The notes below the pieces were generated by a model. That model saw nothing but the letters and a program-made list of their open reading frames with translations. It made no database searches and was not told the origin of the DNA. This document shows, in pieces, positions 40,899 through 47,469 of a DNA stretch of 47,545 nt (within the stretch, counting starts at the first letter, position 1; each line of letters starts with the position of its first letter). This DNA comes from Fimbriiglobus sp. (lineage in GTDB: Bacteria; Planctomycetota; Planctomycetia; Gemmatales; Gemmataceae), in contig JALHQU010000020.1 in NCBI GenBank assembly GCA_022841795.1, positions 1 to 47,545 of the forward strand. The letters run 5' to 3'. Made by a program: the position numbers and the translations under genes.

Positions 40899-41975
40899 AT
40901 GTCGTGGGATTACAAGAAGGCCGGGCTGGACCTGGAGAAGTACGCCGAGACCATGTCCGGCATCCAGCCGCTGCTCGCCCGCACCTGGACGGCCGGGGTG
41001 CGGCCCCCGCCGTTCCCGCCCCGCAAGGGCGGCAAGGGGTCGGGTGGGTTCGCCAGCCTGTTCGACCTGAACCCCGGCGGGAAGTACACGCACCCGCTGC
41101 TCGTCACCTGCACCGACGGGGTGGGGTCGAAGCTGAAGATCGCCACGGCGATGCACAAGTTCGACACCGTCGGCATCGACCTGGTGGCCATGTCCGTCAA
41201 CGACCTGATCTGCACCGGCGGGGAGCCGCTGGTGTTCCTCGACTACCTGGCCATGCCGGCCGACGACCCGGAGCGGACGAAGCAGTTGGTGACGGGGATC
41301 AGCGACGGGTGCGTGCAGGCCGGGTGCGCACTGGTCGGCGGGGAGACGGCCATCCTGCCGGACTTCTACGCCGATGACGACTTCGACCTGGCAGGGTTCG
41401 CCGCCGGGGTGGTGGAACGCGACGCGGCCATCGACGGCCGGCACATCCAGACCGGCGACGTTCTCGTCGGGGTGGCCAGCAGCGGGGTTCACTCGAACGG
41501 GTACAGCCTGGTGCGGAAGGTGGTGTTCGAGTCGGCCCGGCTTAGCGTCCACGACAAGGTGGCGGATCTGGGCGGCACCATCGGCGACGCCCTGCTCACC
41601 CCGACGCAGATTTACGTGAAGCCGGTCCGCAAGCTGCTCGACGCCGTGCAGACGCCGGAGTTCGCCGTCAGCGGGCTGGCGAACATCACCGGCGGGGGGG
41701 TGCCGGACAACGTCGCCCGCATCCTGCCGCCGGGCTGCCGGGCGGTCGTCCGCCGCGGCTCGTGGCCGGTCCCGCCGGTGTTCACCTGGCTGCAAAAGCT
41801 GGGCAACGTGACGCAGGCGGAGATGGACCGGGTGTTCAACGGCGGGGTCGGGTTCGTGGTCATCTGCCGGCCGGCGGTGGCGGACGCGGTGGTGCGGACG
41901 CTCACCGCCGACGGGCTGGCGGCGTGGCCGATCGGCGAGGTACGAGAAGGAGAGGCGGGGGTGGAGATCGCATAA
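40899..41975 (+). CDS. purM: Phosphoribosylformylglycinamidine cyclo-ligase (AIR synthetase)
   Basis: 358 residues. Fifth step of purine synthesis: FGAM + ATP to AIR. Family signatures: SWDYKKAGLDLEKYAE start, TCTDGVGSKLKIA, GIDLVAMSVNDLICTGGEPL, LVGGETAILPDFY, VASSGVHSNGYSLVRK, LANITGGGVPDNVARILP, FNGGVGFVVI. Relative to E. coli PurM it has about 11 extra residues (VRPPPFPPRKGGKGS) near 35-48, possibly another in-frame repeat. GAGGGGG 8 nt upstream of ATG 40899. Confidence 0.95.
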   Translation: MSWDYKKAGLDLEKYAETMSGIQPLLARTWTAGVRPPPFPPRKGGKGSGGFASLFDLNPGGKYTHPLLVTCTDGVGSKLKIATAMHKFDTVGIDLVAMSVNDLICTGGEPLVFLDYLAMPADDPERTKQLVTGISDGCVQAGCALVGGETAILPDFYADDDFDLAGFAAGVVERDAAIDGRHIQTGDVLVGVASSGVHSNGYSLVRKVVFESARLSVHDKVADLGGTIGDALLTPTQIYVKPVRKLLDAVQTPEFAVSGLANITGGGVPDNVARILPPGCRAVVRRGSWPVPPVFTWLQKLGNVTQAEMDRVFNGGVGFVVICRPAVADAVVRTLTADGLAAWPIGEVREGEAGVEIA

Positions 41976-41979
41976 CTTG

Positions 41980-42043
41980 GCGAGCGGCCGGGTTTACCCC
42001 GGCCGTCTGGGGTAGCACGGCCGGGGTAAACCCGGCCGCTCGC
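41980..42043. repeat. Palindrome, 'GCGAGCGGCCGGGTTTACCC'
   Basis: Perfect 27-bp arms 41980-42006 and 42017-42043, 10-nt loop, 4 nt after the purM stop and 11 nt before the mfnF-like start. Confidence 0.94.
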
Positions 42044-42054
42044 GAAACACATCC

Positions 42055-43071
42055 ATGCACACCATCCTCGGGTTGGACATCGGCGGGGCGAACCTGAAGG
42101 CGGCCACGCCGGACAAGCGGGCGGTGGCGGTGCCGTTCCCGCTGTGGAAGCACCCGGAGAAGTTACCGGCGGCGCTCGGCGAACTGATCGCCCAGTTCGG
42201 TGAGGTCCACGAGTTCGCCGTGACGATGACCGGCGAGTTGTGCGACTGCTTCGAGACCAAGCGGCAAGGGGTGGAGGCGATCGTCACGGCGGTGATGAAC
42301 GCCGCCCGCTGCTGGCCGGTGCGGGTGTGGGGCACGGACGGGCACTTCCACACCACCTCCGAGGCGAAAGAGAAATGGGAGACGGTGGCGGCGGCCAACT
42401 GGCACGCGCTGGCCACCTACGTCGGCGGGTTCAACCGGACGGGCGTGACGCTGCTCCTCGACATCGGCAGCACCACTGCCGATCTCATCCCGATCCTCGA
42501 CGGCCAGCCGTGGGGCGAGGGCAGCACCGACACCGTCCGGTTGCAGAATGGCGAACTGATCTACACCGGGGTGAAGCGGACGCCGCTGTGCGCCCTGCTG
42601 CCGGCGGGCGAGACGGCGGCCGAGTTGTTCGCCACCACCCGCGATGCGTACCTGCTGCTCGGCCGGGTGCCCGAAGACCCGATCGACACCGACACCGCCG
42701 ACGGCCGCCCGGCGACGCGGCACTTCGCCCACGCCCGCATCGCGCGGATGATCGGCGGCGACGGCACGACGGTGCCCGAAGCGGAGACGCTGCGGCTGGC
42801 GACGCTGGCCGCCGAGCGGCAGTTCTCCATGCTGCGAACGTCCGTCGAGCGGATCACCCGGCGGTTGTGGTCCCATCTGTATTCATCCCTCGGCACCCGG
42901 CGGCTGGCGGTGGTGTCCGGGTCCGGCGAGTTCCTGGCCCGCGACGTACTCGGGCAGGCGCGAGCGGGGTACGAGGACGTTTACTCCCTCGCCGACCGGC
43001 TCGGGCCGGCGGTGGCCGAGTGCGCCCCGGCGTATGCCGTGGCGGTGCTGGCCCAGGAGCGCCCGCTGTGA
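42055..43071 (+). CDS. mfnF: H4MPT-linked C1-transfer protein, MfnF-like (hydantoinase/oxoprolinase fold)
   Basis: 338 residues. ASKHA-like phosphate loops: LGLDIGGANLKAA at the N-terminus and LLLDIGSTTADLIPI near 140; later VVSGSGEFLARDVL. This matches the H4MPT-linked C1-transfer family (MfnF), which couples the aminomethylfuran diphosphate to tyramine-glutamate in methanofuran synthesis. The next gene is MfnE-like and overlaps by 4 nt (GTGA), strongly supporting the call. Planctomycetes are known to carry methanopterin/methanofuran C1 genes. Confidence 0.82.
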   Translation: MHTILGLDIGGANLKAATPDKRAVAVPFPLWKHPEKLPAALGELIAQFGEVHEFAVTMTGELCDCFETKRQGVEAIVTAVMNAARCWPVRVWGTDGHFHTTSEAKEKWETVAAANWHALATYVGGFNRTGVTLLLDIGSTTADLIPILDGQPWGEGSTDTVRLQNGELIYTGVKRTPLCALLPAGETAAELFATTRDAYLLLGRVPEDPIDTDTADGRPATRHFAHARIARMIGGDGTTVPEAETLRLATLAAERQFSMLRTSVERITRRLWSHLYSSLGTRRLAVVSGSGEFLARDVLGQARAGYEDVYSLADRLGPAVAECAPAYAVAVLAQERPL

Positions 43072-43673
43072 TCATCGCGAAGGTGGGCGGCAGCCTGTAC
43101 GACGACCCGCGGCTCGGCCCGTCCTTGCGGCGGTGGGTGGGCGAGCAACCGGAGCCGGTGCTGCTGGTGCCCGGCGGGGGCGCGTTCGCCGACGCGGTGC
43201 GGAAGCTGGATGCGGTTCACGGGCTGGGCGAGGAGACGGCGCACTGGATCGCTATCCGCTCGCTGAGCGTGGCCGCGGCGGTGCTGGCCAGTTTGGTCGG
43301 GGATGATGTCGCCGGCCCGTCTTCGCCGCGACCTCCGGGAGCGGAGTTCACCCAACCGCTCCCGGAGGTCGCGGCGAAGACGGGCGGGGTTCTCGACCCC
43401 CTCGCCTTCTTCACCCGCCACGACCTCACCCCGCACACCTGGGCCGTCACCAGCGACTCCCTCGCCCTGGCCGCCGCCATCCACCTGAAGGCGTCGAAGC
43501 TGGTGCTGCTCAAGTCCGCCGACCTACCTCCGGGCTTGTCGTGGGCCGAGGCCGCCGCGGCCGGCTTCGTGGACGCCCATTTCCCCACCCTGGCGGCCGG
43601 CGTTCCGTTCCCGATCGAGTCGGTGAACTTCCGGCGGTGGGCGGATTTCCGTTTCCCCGCCGGCGGCGGATGA
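43068..43673 (+). CDS. mfnE: MfnE-like amino-acid kinase fold protein with in-frame palindromic insert
   Basis: 201 residues from GTG 43068, overlapping the previous stop. Amino-acid-kinase marks: IIAKVGGSLYDD, VLLVPGGGAFADAV, AVTSDSLALAAAIHLKASKLVLLKSADL. Matches MfnE, which phosphorylates aminomethylfuran phosphate in methanofuran synthesis. Residues about 85-104 (SSPRPPGAEFTQPLPEVAAK) are encoded by a palindrome (43320-43380) identical in arms to the intergenic copy at 4985. It lies between the N-terminal core and the DPLAFF segment, probably as a surface loop. Confidence 0.83.
   Translation: MIIAKVGGSLYDDPRLGPSLRRWVGEQPEPVLLVPGGGAFADAVRKLDAVHGLGEETAHWIAIRSLSVAAAVLASLVGDDVAGPSSPRPPGAEFTQPLPEVAAKTGGVLDPLAFFTRHDLTPHTWAVTSDSLALAAAIHLKASKLVLLKSADLPPGLSWAEAAAAGFVDAHFPTLAAGVPFPIESVNFRRWADFRFPAGGG
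43320..43380. repeat. Palindrome inside mfnE, 'CTTCGCCGCGACCTCCGGGA' family, copy 2
   Basis: 25-bp perfect arms 43320-43344 and 43356-43380, 11-nt loop different from that of 4985-5043. The frame is preserved. Confidence 0.95.
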
Positions 43674-43687
43674 GTTACCTTGTCGGT

Positions 43688-44233
43688 ATGTCCACCCCGC
43701 CCTTCGACCCCACCCGAGCGGCCGAACTGTACCGGCTGTTCGCCACCGCGGTTCTCCGCCGGCTCCGGGTCAAGTTCCCGGCGACCGACACGGAGTTGCT
43801 GGCCGACGCGGTGGTGGATGCCGTCCTGGATTTCTCCGCCACGTCCGACGAGGTGAGCGAGTCGGCGGTGTACTTCGCGGCCCGGTACAAGGCCCTGACT
43901 CGCAACCGCACGGACTGCCGGCGGAAGATTCGGGACAAAAAAGCCGGAATAATTGTCACAGAATCGGCGGCAGCGGCAACTAGTGTGTTGGAGGAGATCG
44001 CCATCCGCGAACAGTTGCGGCAGCGGGAGGCCTACCTTGCCCGCACGTCCGTCGCCATCGCCTGCACGCCGGTGGAACGCCAGTTGCTCGACCTCGTACT
44101 GGCCGGGAAGACTGACCCGGCGGAGATGGCGGCGGCGGCCGGGCTGTCCGAGGCGGACGCGGTGCGGGTGTACGCCCGCCTCCGCAAGCGGATCTGGCGG
44201 GAGCGGAAACTGGCCGCCACGGAGGTGACATGA
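43688..44233 (+). CDS. Divergent ECF sigma-factor-like protein
   Basis: 181 residues. Region 2-like N-terminus AAELYRLFATAVLRRLRVKF...LLADAVVDAVLDF; C-terminal region 4-like HTH TPVERQLLDLVLAGKTDPAEMAAAAGLSEADAVRVYARLRKRI. I chose ATG 43688 (MSTPPFDP). An ATG at 43670 overlapping the mfnE stop is an alternative and would imply translational coupling. The next ORF overlaps by 4 nt, so the two form a unit. Region 2 is poorly conserved, so promoter recognition is uncertain. Confidence 0.7.
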   Translation: MSTPPFDPTRAAELYRLFATAVLRRLRVKFPATDTELLADAVVDAVLDFSATSDEVSESAVYFAARYKALTRNRTDCRRKIRDKKAGIIVTESAAAATSVLEEIAIREQLRQREAYLARTSVAIACTPVERQLLDLVLAGKTDPAEMAAAAGLSEADAVRVYARLRKRIWRERKLAATEVT

Positions 44234-44583
44234 TCGACGACCCCACCCCAGTTCCGCCGGCCCTGCTGCCGGACGCCGCCCTGCGGCGGTCCGCCTTCCG
44301 CCTGACGGCCGGCAACTCGCTGTTCGTCGGCTACTGGCTGGCCCGGCTCCGCGAGCGGGAGCGGCTGAGCGAGGACGACCTGGCCCGCCGGCTGGGGGTG
44401 CTCGGCGGCCGGCTGGACGAACTCGCCCTGTGCCTGGCCCCGCGGGCCGACCACTTCGACCACGACCTGCACGCCGTCGCCGCCGCGTTCGCCGCCGACC
44501 CGGCCGTCTTGGCCGCCCTCGTCCGCGGCGAGTCCCCGCCCGCCCCGACCCGGAACACGTCTAAGGCCGTTCAGCCGCAGTGA
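44230..44583 (+). CDS. Small HTH-like protein coupled to sigma-like gene
   Basis: 117 residues, ATGA overlap with the sigma-like gene. The helical segment GYWLARLRERERLSEDDLARRLGVLGGRLDELALC looks like an XRE-type helix-turn-helix (arrangement L..L...LARRLG). No membrane segment. Possibly a co-regulator or anti-sigma, by context only. Confidence 0.62.
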   Translation: MIDDPTPVPPALLPDAALRRSAFRLTAGNSLFVGYWLARLRERERLSEDDLARRLGVLGGRLDELALCLAPRADHFDHDLHAVAAAFAADPAVLAALVRGESPPAPTRNTSKAVQPQ

Positions 44584-44608
44584 GCCACTCCACCTGACAG
44601 CCCCGCGG

Positions 44609-44614
44609 TACAAT
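44609..44614 (+). promoter_or_regulatory. Predicted -10 box for the aspartyl-protease-like gene
   Basis: TACAAT within GCGGTACAATGCGCCC, 38 nt before the ATG at 44653. No clear -35. Confidence 0.4.
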
Positions 44615-44652
44615 GCGCCCATCGGTGGCCCGTCCACGCCGGGGGAGCAGCC

Positions 44653-45108
44653 ATGAGGTATCGGGACATGGGCAAGGTGTTGGTGGACGCCAAGGTGGAG
44701 AATCTGGACGACCTGTTCGAGGTGATGAAAGGGCAACGGACTCGTGAGGGCGTCCGCACGGTGGAGGTGAAGCAGGCGCTGGTGGACACCGGGGCAACGA
44801 TGCTCGGCCTGCCGAAGAAGCACATCGACCACCTGGGACTGGTGAAGTTCCGCACCCGCCAGGGGCGGAGCGCGGCCGGCCCGGCCACGTTCAACATGTA
44901 CGGCATGGTGCAGCTCACCGTCCTCGGCCGAGAGGCGAAGGTGGAGGTGTTCGAGGTGCCGGACGACAACCCGGTGCTGATCGGGCAGATCCCGCTCGAG
45001 ATCCTCGACTTCGTCGTCGATCCGGTCGGTCAGCGGCTGATCGGCAACCCAGACCACGGGGGCGAACAGATGATCGAGGTGTACTCGTTCTTCCCGCCCG
45101 CCGGTTGA
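44653..45108 (+). CDS. Retropepsin-like aspartyl protease family protein
   Basis: 151 residues. The catalytic-type motif ALVDTGATMLGLPKKHIDHLGL is typical of clan AA/retropepsin-like proteins. A second half has NPVLIGQIPLEILDFVVDP, matching the G-x-x-x-L-x-x-hydrophobic flap/dimer part. Single-domain, so would need to dimerise. No signal peptide. GGGGGAG about 7 nt upstream of ATG 44653. Substrate unknown. Confidence 0.83.
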   Translation: MRYRDMGKVLVDAKVENLDDLFEVMKGQRTREGVRTVEVKQALVDTGATMLGLPKKHIDHLGLVKFRTRQGRSAAGPATFNMYGMVQLTVLGREAKVEVFEVPDDNPVLIGQIPLEILDFVVDPVGQRLIGNPDHGGEQMIEVYSFFPPAG

Positions 45109-45120
45109 CCCGTCGCCCGC

Positions 45121-45126
45121 TACACT
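45121..45126 (+). promoter_or_regulatory. Predicted -10 box for the DUF1080 gene
   Basis: TACACT in CGCTACACTTCCCCCA, 28 nt upstream of the ATG at 45155. Same context type as other sites in the window. Confidence 0.35.
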
Positions 45127-45154
45127 TCCCCCATCCCACCCCCGGAGCGCCGCC

Positions 45155-45952
45155 ATGCGCCGCCCGCTCGCCGCCGCGTTCGTCCTCGCCCTGACTGCTG
45201 TTCATGTTGGGGGGCAACCGCCCCCCAAACCCCCTGTCGCCGACGACTGGACGCCGCTGTTCAACGGCAAGAACCTGGACGGGTGGACGCCGAAGATCAA
45301 GGGGTGCGAGCTGGGGGACAACTACAAGGACACGTTCCGCGTCGAAGACGGCGTTCTGAAGGTGAGCTACGACAAGTACGACGACGGGTGGAAGAAGCGG
45401 TACGGGCACCTGTTCTACAAGGACCAGTTCAGCCACTACAAGCTGCGGATCGAGTACCGCTTCGTGGGCGAGCAGATCCAGGGCGGGGAGGGGTGGGCGC
45501 TCCGCAACAGCGGGGTGATGATCCACTGCCAGGACCCGAAGACGATGGGCAAGGACCAGGACTTCCCGGTGAGCATCGAGGTGCAGTTCCTGGGCGGGAA
45601 CGGCAAGGACCCGCGGCCGACGGGCAACCTGTGTACGCCGGGCACGAACGTGGTGTACAACGGCAAGCTGCACACCCCGCACACCACCAACAGCAAGTCG
45701 AAGACGTTCCACGGGGACGGGTGGGTGACGGCCGAGGTGGAGGTCCACGGCGGGGAGAAGATCAAGCACCTCGTGAACGGCGAGCCGGTGCTGGAGTACG
45801 AGAAGCCGCAGTACGACCCGAAGGACGCGGACGCCAAGAAGCTGATCAAGGATGAGAAGAACCTGGTCATCGAGGGCGGGTGGATTTCGCTCCAGAGCGA
45901 GAGCCACCCGGTCGAGTTCCGCAAGGTGGAGGTTCAGGTGCTGAAGAAGTGA
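45155..45952 (+). CDS. Secreted DUF1080 (3-keto-disaccharide hydrolase-like) protein
   Basis: 265 residues. Signal peptide about 1-21. The DUF1080 concanavalin-like fold is marked by WTPLFNGKNLDGWTPK, FRVEDGVLKVSY, YKLRIEYRF, NSGVMIHCQDP, and closing GGWISLQSESHPVEFRKVEVQVL. Some members are 3-keto-glycoside hydrolases; most are unassigned. The GGQPPPKPPVADD linker after the signal peptide is encoded by TTGGGGGGCAACCGCCCCCC (45207-45226), itself palindromic. Confidence 0.88.
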   Translation: MRRPLAAAFVLALTAVHVGGQPPPKPPVADDWTPLFNGKNLDGWTPKIKGCELGDNYKDTFRVEDGVLKVSYDKYDDGWKKRYGHLFYKDQFSHYKLRIEYRFVGEQIQGGEGWALRNSGVMIHCQDPKTMGKDQDFPVSIEVQFLGGNGKDPRPTGNLCTPGTNVVYNGKLHTPHTTNSKSKTFHGDGWVTAEVEVHGGEKIKHLVNGEPVLEYEKPQYDPKDADAKKLIKDEKNLVIEGGWISLQSESHPVEFRKVEVQVLKK

Positions 45953-46009
45953 AGTAGCCGGCCCACGCCGTGGGCCGAAGCCCCGCTCACGGCGTGAGCG
46001 GACTACTTC
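45951..46009. repeat. Three-way palindrome between convergent genes
   Basis: Outer arms GAAGTAG (45951-45957) and CTACTTC (46003-46009) enclose two hairpins, GGCCCACGCCGTGGGCC and CCGCTCACGGCGTGAGCGG. One arm overlaps the TGA stop of the DUF1080 gene; the other contains the TAG stop of the minus-strand gene. Confidence 0.85.
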
Positions 46010-47007
46010 TTCCCCGGCGTCAGCCGGAACGACTCCCAGAAGTGCTGCACGTCGATGGCGTCGAACGTGACCGACGCCCCGTCCACCGCCAGGTAGTACA
46101 CCCGCCCGCCGGCCCGCACCACCCGCACCACCCGCTTGGCGGTGGCGTCGCCGGGCAGTTGGAACTCGTAGTCGCGGGCCTGGGCGGTGCCCACCACCAC
46201 CGGCTGCTCTCGCACCAGGGTGGCCCCGACCGCCGCCTCCACCGCCTGCCGCACGCGAGCGAACCACGCCTCGTCCGCCGCCTTCGCCGGCACGTCCCGC
46301 GGCGGCTCCCCGTGCGCCACCACGAACACGTCGATCGGCTTGGCCGGGTCGGCCACCCGCACCGCCGTCAGGTTCCAGTCGGGCAGCGGGCTGGCCGTCG
46401 CCGCCGGCACCCCCGGCAGGGTCACCCGGAACGTGCGGTCGTCCGGCTTGTACTCCTGCCAGTGCTGCCGCCCGCGGGGGATCACCGCCCGCACCCCCTC
46501 CAGCCACCCCGGCTGGGCGAAGTACAGCACCCCGGCCGCCAGGTACGCCAGCGAGATGAGGGCGACCAGCGCCCGCACCCGCACCGCCGCCGACCACCGC
46601 CGCACCCCGGCCAGCCCCAGTCCGAGCGCCACCACGCTCACCGCGATGGCCACCGGGGCGGCGAACGAGAACACCGACGGCCGCGTGGCCACGGCCAGGA
46701 TCAGCCACAGCAGCGGGATGCCGAGAGGGAGCATGGCCAGGGCCACCGGCGCCCCGCCGGCGGCGTGCGGGCGGACCACCGGTGGGTCGTCGTCGAACAG
46801 GTCCGGCTGCGGGCGGGGCGGGGGAGGCGGCGGGAGTTGTGGTAGTTGCCGGCGCTGAACGGTCGGGATGGGTTCGGGCTTCGGCGGGGCGTCCGGGGCG
46901 GCGACGAACTGGGCCGGGCACCGCGGGCAGGCGACGGTCAGCCCAACGGCATCAATCGGCACGCGGGACAACTGGGCGCACGACGGGCAGCGAACAACGG
47001 CGGTCAT
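46003..47007 (-). CDS. Zinc-ribbon polytopic membrane protein with C-terminal soluble domain
   Basis: 334 residues. N-terminal zinc ribbon CPSC...CPRC (8-30), Pro-rich linker, about four hydrophobic segments between 88 and 185 (ALAMLPLGIPLLWLILAVAT, AAPVAIAVSVVALGLGLAG, VRALVALISLAYLAAGVLYF), then a soluble domain (about 195-334) with FRVTLPGVPAATAS...FWESFRL, a pattern common in planctomycete membrane proteins of unknown role. ATG 47007 chosen; GTG 47013 is in frame just upstream. The stop lies in the palindrome arm. Confidence 0.78.
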   Translation of the reverse strand: MTAVVRCPSCAQLSRVPIDAVGLTVACPRCPAQFVAAPDAPPKPEPIPTVQRRQLPQLPPPPPPRPQPDLFDDDPPVVRPHAAGGAPVALAMLPLGIPLLWLILAVATRPSVFSFAAPVAIAVSVVALGLGLAGVRRWSAAVRVRALVALISLAYLAAGVLYFAQPGWLEGVRAVIPRGRQHWQEYKPDDRTFRVTLPGVPAATASPLPDWNLTAVRVADPAKPIDVFVVAHGEPPRDVPAKAADEAWFARVRQAVEAAVGATLVREQPVVVGTAQARDYEFQLPGDATAKRVVRVVRAGGRVYYLAVDGASVTFDAIDVQHFWESFRLTPGKK

Positions 47008-47066
47008 ACCCACAGGATACGCTCTCGGTCGGCGAACTCAAATCCGCCGCGGGGCGCCGCGAATGC

Positions 47067-47072
47067 TAGAGT
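47067..47072 (+). promoter_or_regulatory. Possible -10 box upstream of the UGA-containing small gene
   Basis: TAGAGT in GCTAGAGTGTTCCCGG, about 117 nt before the ATG at 47189. Same context as other putative sites. Confidence 0.3.
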
Positions 47073-47144
47073 GTTCCCGGCCGCGGTGTGGCGCCCATCG
47101 CCCGCTCCCCCCTCCCGCCGAGCCGATTGGTGTGCTTCTGTTAA

Positions 47145-47168
47145 CCCTCGCTGGCGCGTCGGGCTGAC
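47145..47168. repeat. Single arm of the 'TTAGCCCGACGCGCCAGCGA' palindrome family
   Basis: CCCTCGCTGGCGCGTCGGGC-TGAC matches the right arm at 29655-29678 with one change. No complementary arm is nearby. Confidence 0.85.
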
Positions 47169-47188
47169 GGAGGGCGGGAGGTTCGCGC

Positions 47189-47464
47189 ATGAACCGAATG
47201 TTGCTGGCCGGGCTGATCGCGGTCGTCGTGGCGGTGGCGGTTCCACAGTCCGCGATGGCCGGCTGACGCACCTGTCCTCCGCCCCCGGAGGACCCCGCGG
47301 CGGTCGCCGCGCGGCTGAAGAGAAGTAAAGAGGTGGAGTTCAAAGCGGCGCTGATCGGCCTGGGTGTGCTCGCGGTGATCGGCGTGGGCGTGGTGGCCAA
47401 CTTCGTCCGCGAGGCGAAGGAGGCGACCGCCCCCCGCCGCCCGCGGCAGCCGTGGGACATCTGA
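47189..47464 (+). CDS. Small secreted membrane protein with in-frame UGA (candidate selenoprotein, or nonsense-mutated gene)
   Basis: 91 codons plus TGA stop at 47462-47464, interrupted by one TGA at 47264-47266 (codon 26). Before it: a complete signal peptide, MNRMLLAGLIAVVVAVAVPQ then SAMA|G. After it the same frame continues with strong GC3 bias: RTCPPPPEDPAAVAARLKRS, a membrane segment ALIGLGVLAVIGVGVVANFV, and a basic tail ending PRQPWDI. The UGA and following codons give U-R-T-C, a UxxC redox-type arrangement. A perfect 8-bp hairpin (47274-47293) follows 7 nt later. Alternatives: a TGG-to-TGA nonsense mutation or sequencing error. AGGGCGGGAGG lies upstream as ribosome-binding site. Confidence 0.5.
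47274..47293 (+). other. Hairpin immediately after the in-frame UGA (possible bacterial SECIS-like element)
   Basis: GTCCTCCG (47274-47281), loop CCCC (47282-47285), CGGAGGAC (47286-47293). With a 7-bp stem the loop is GCCCCC, beginning with G as bacterial SECIS models expect. The UGA-to-loop distance (about 14-15 nt) is at or just under the usual lower limit. Confidence 0.4.
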
Positions 47465-47469
47465 TCGGG

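Noticed and set aside
41004-41045. In-frame repeat insertion in purM (PPPFPPRKGGKG)
   Set aside because: There are about 11 extra residues relative to E. coli PurM and a weak 5-bp hairpin, but no long palindrome and no second copy in the window. Not strong enough to call a repeat.
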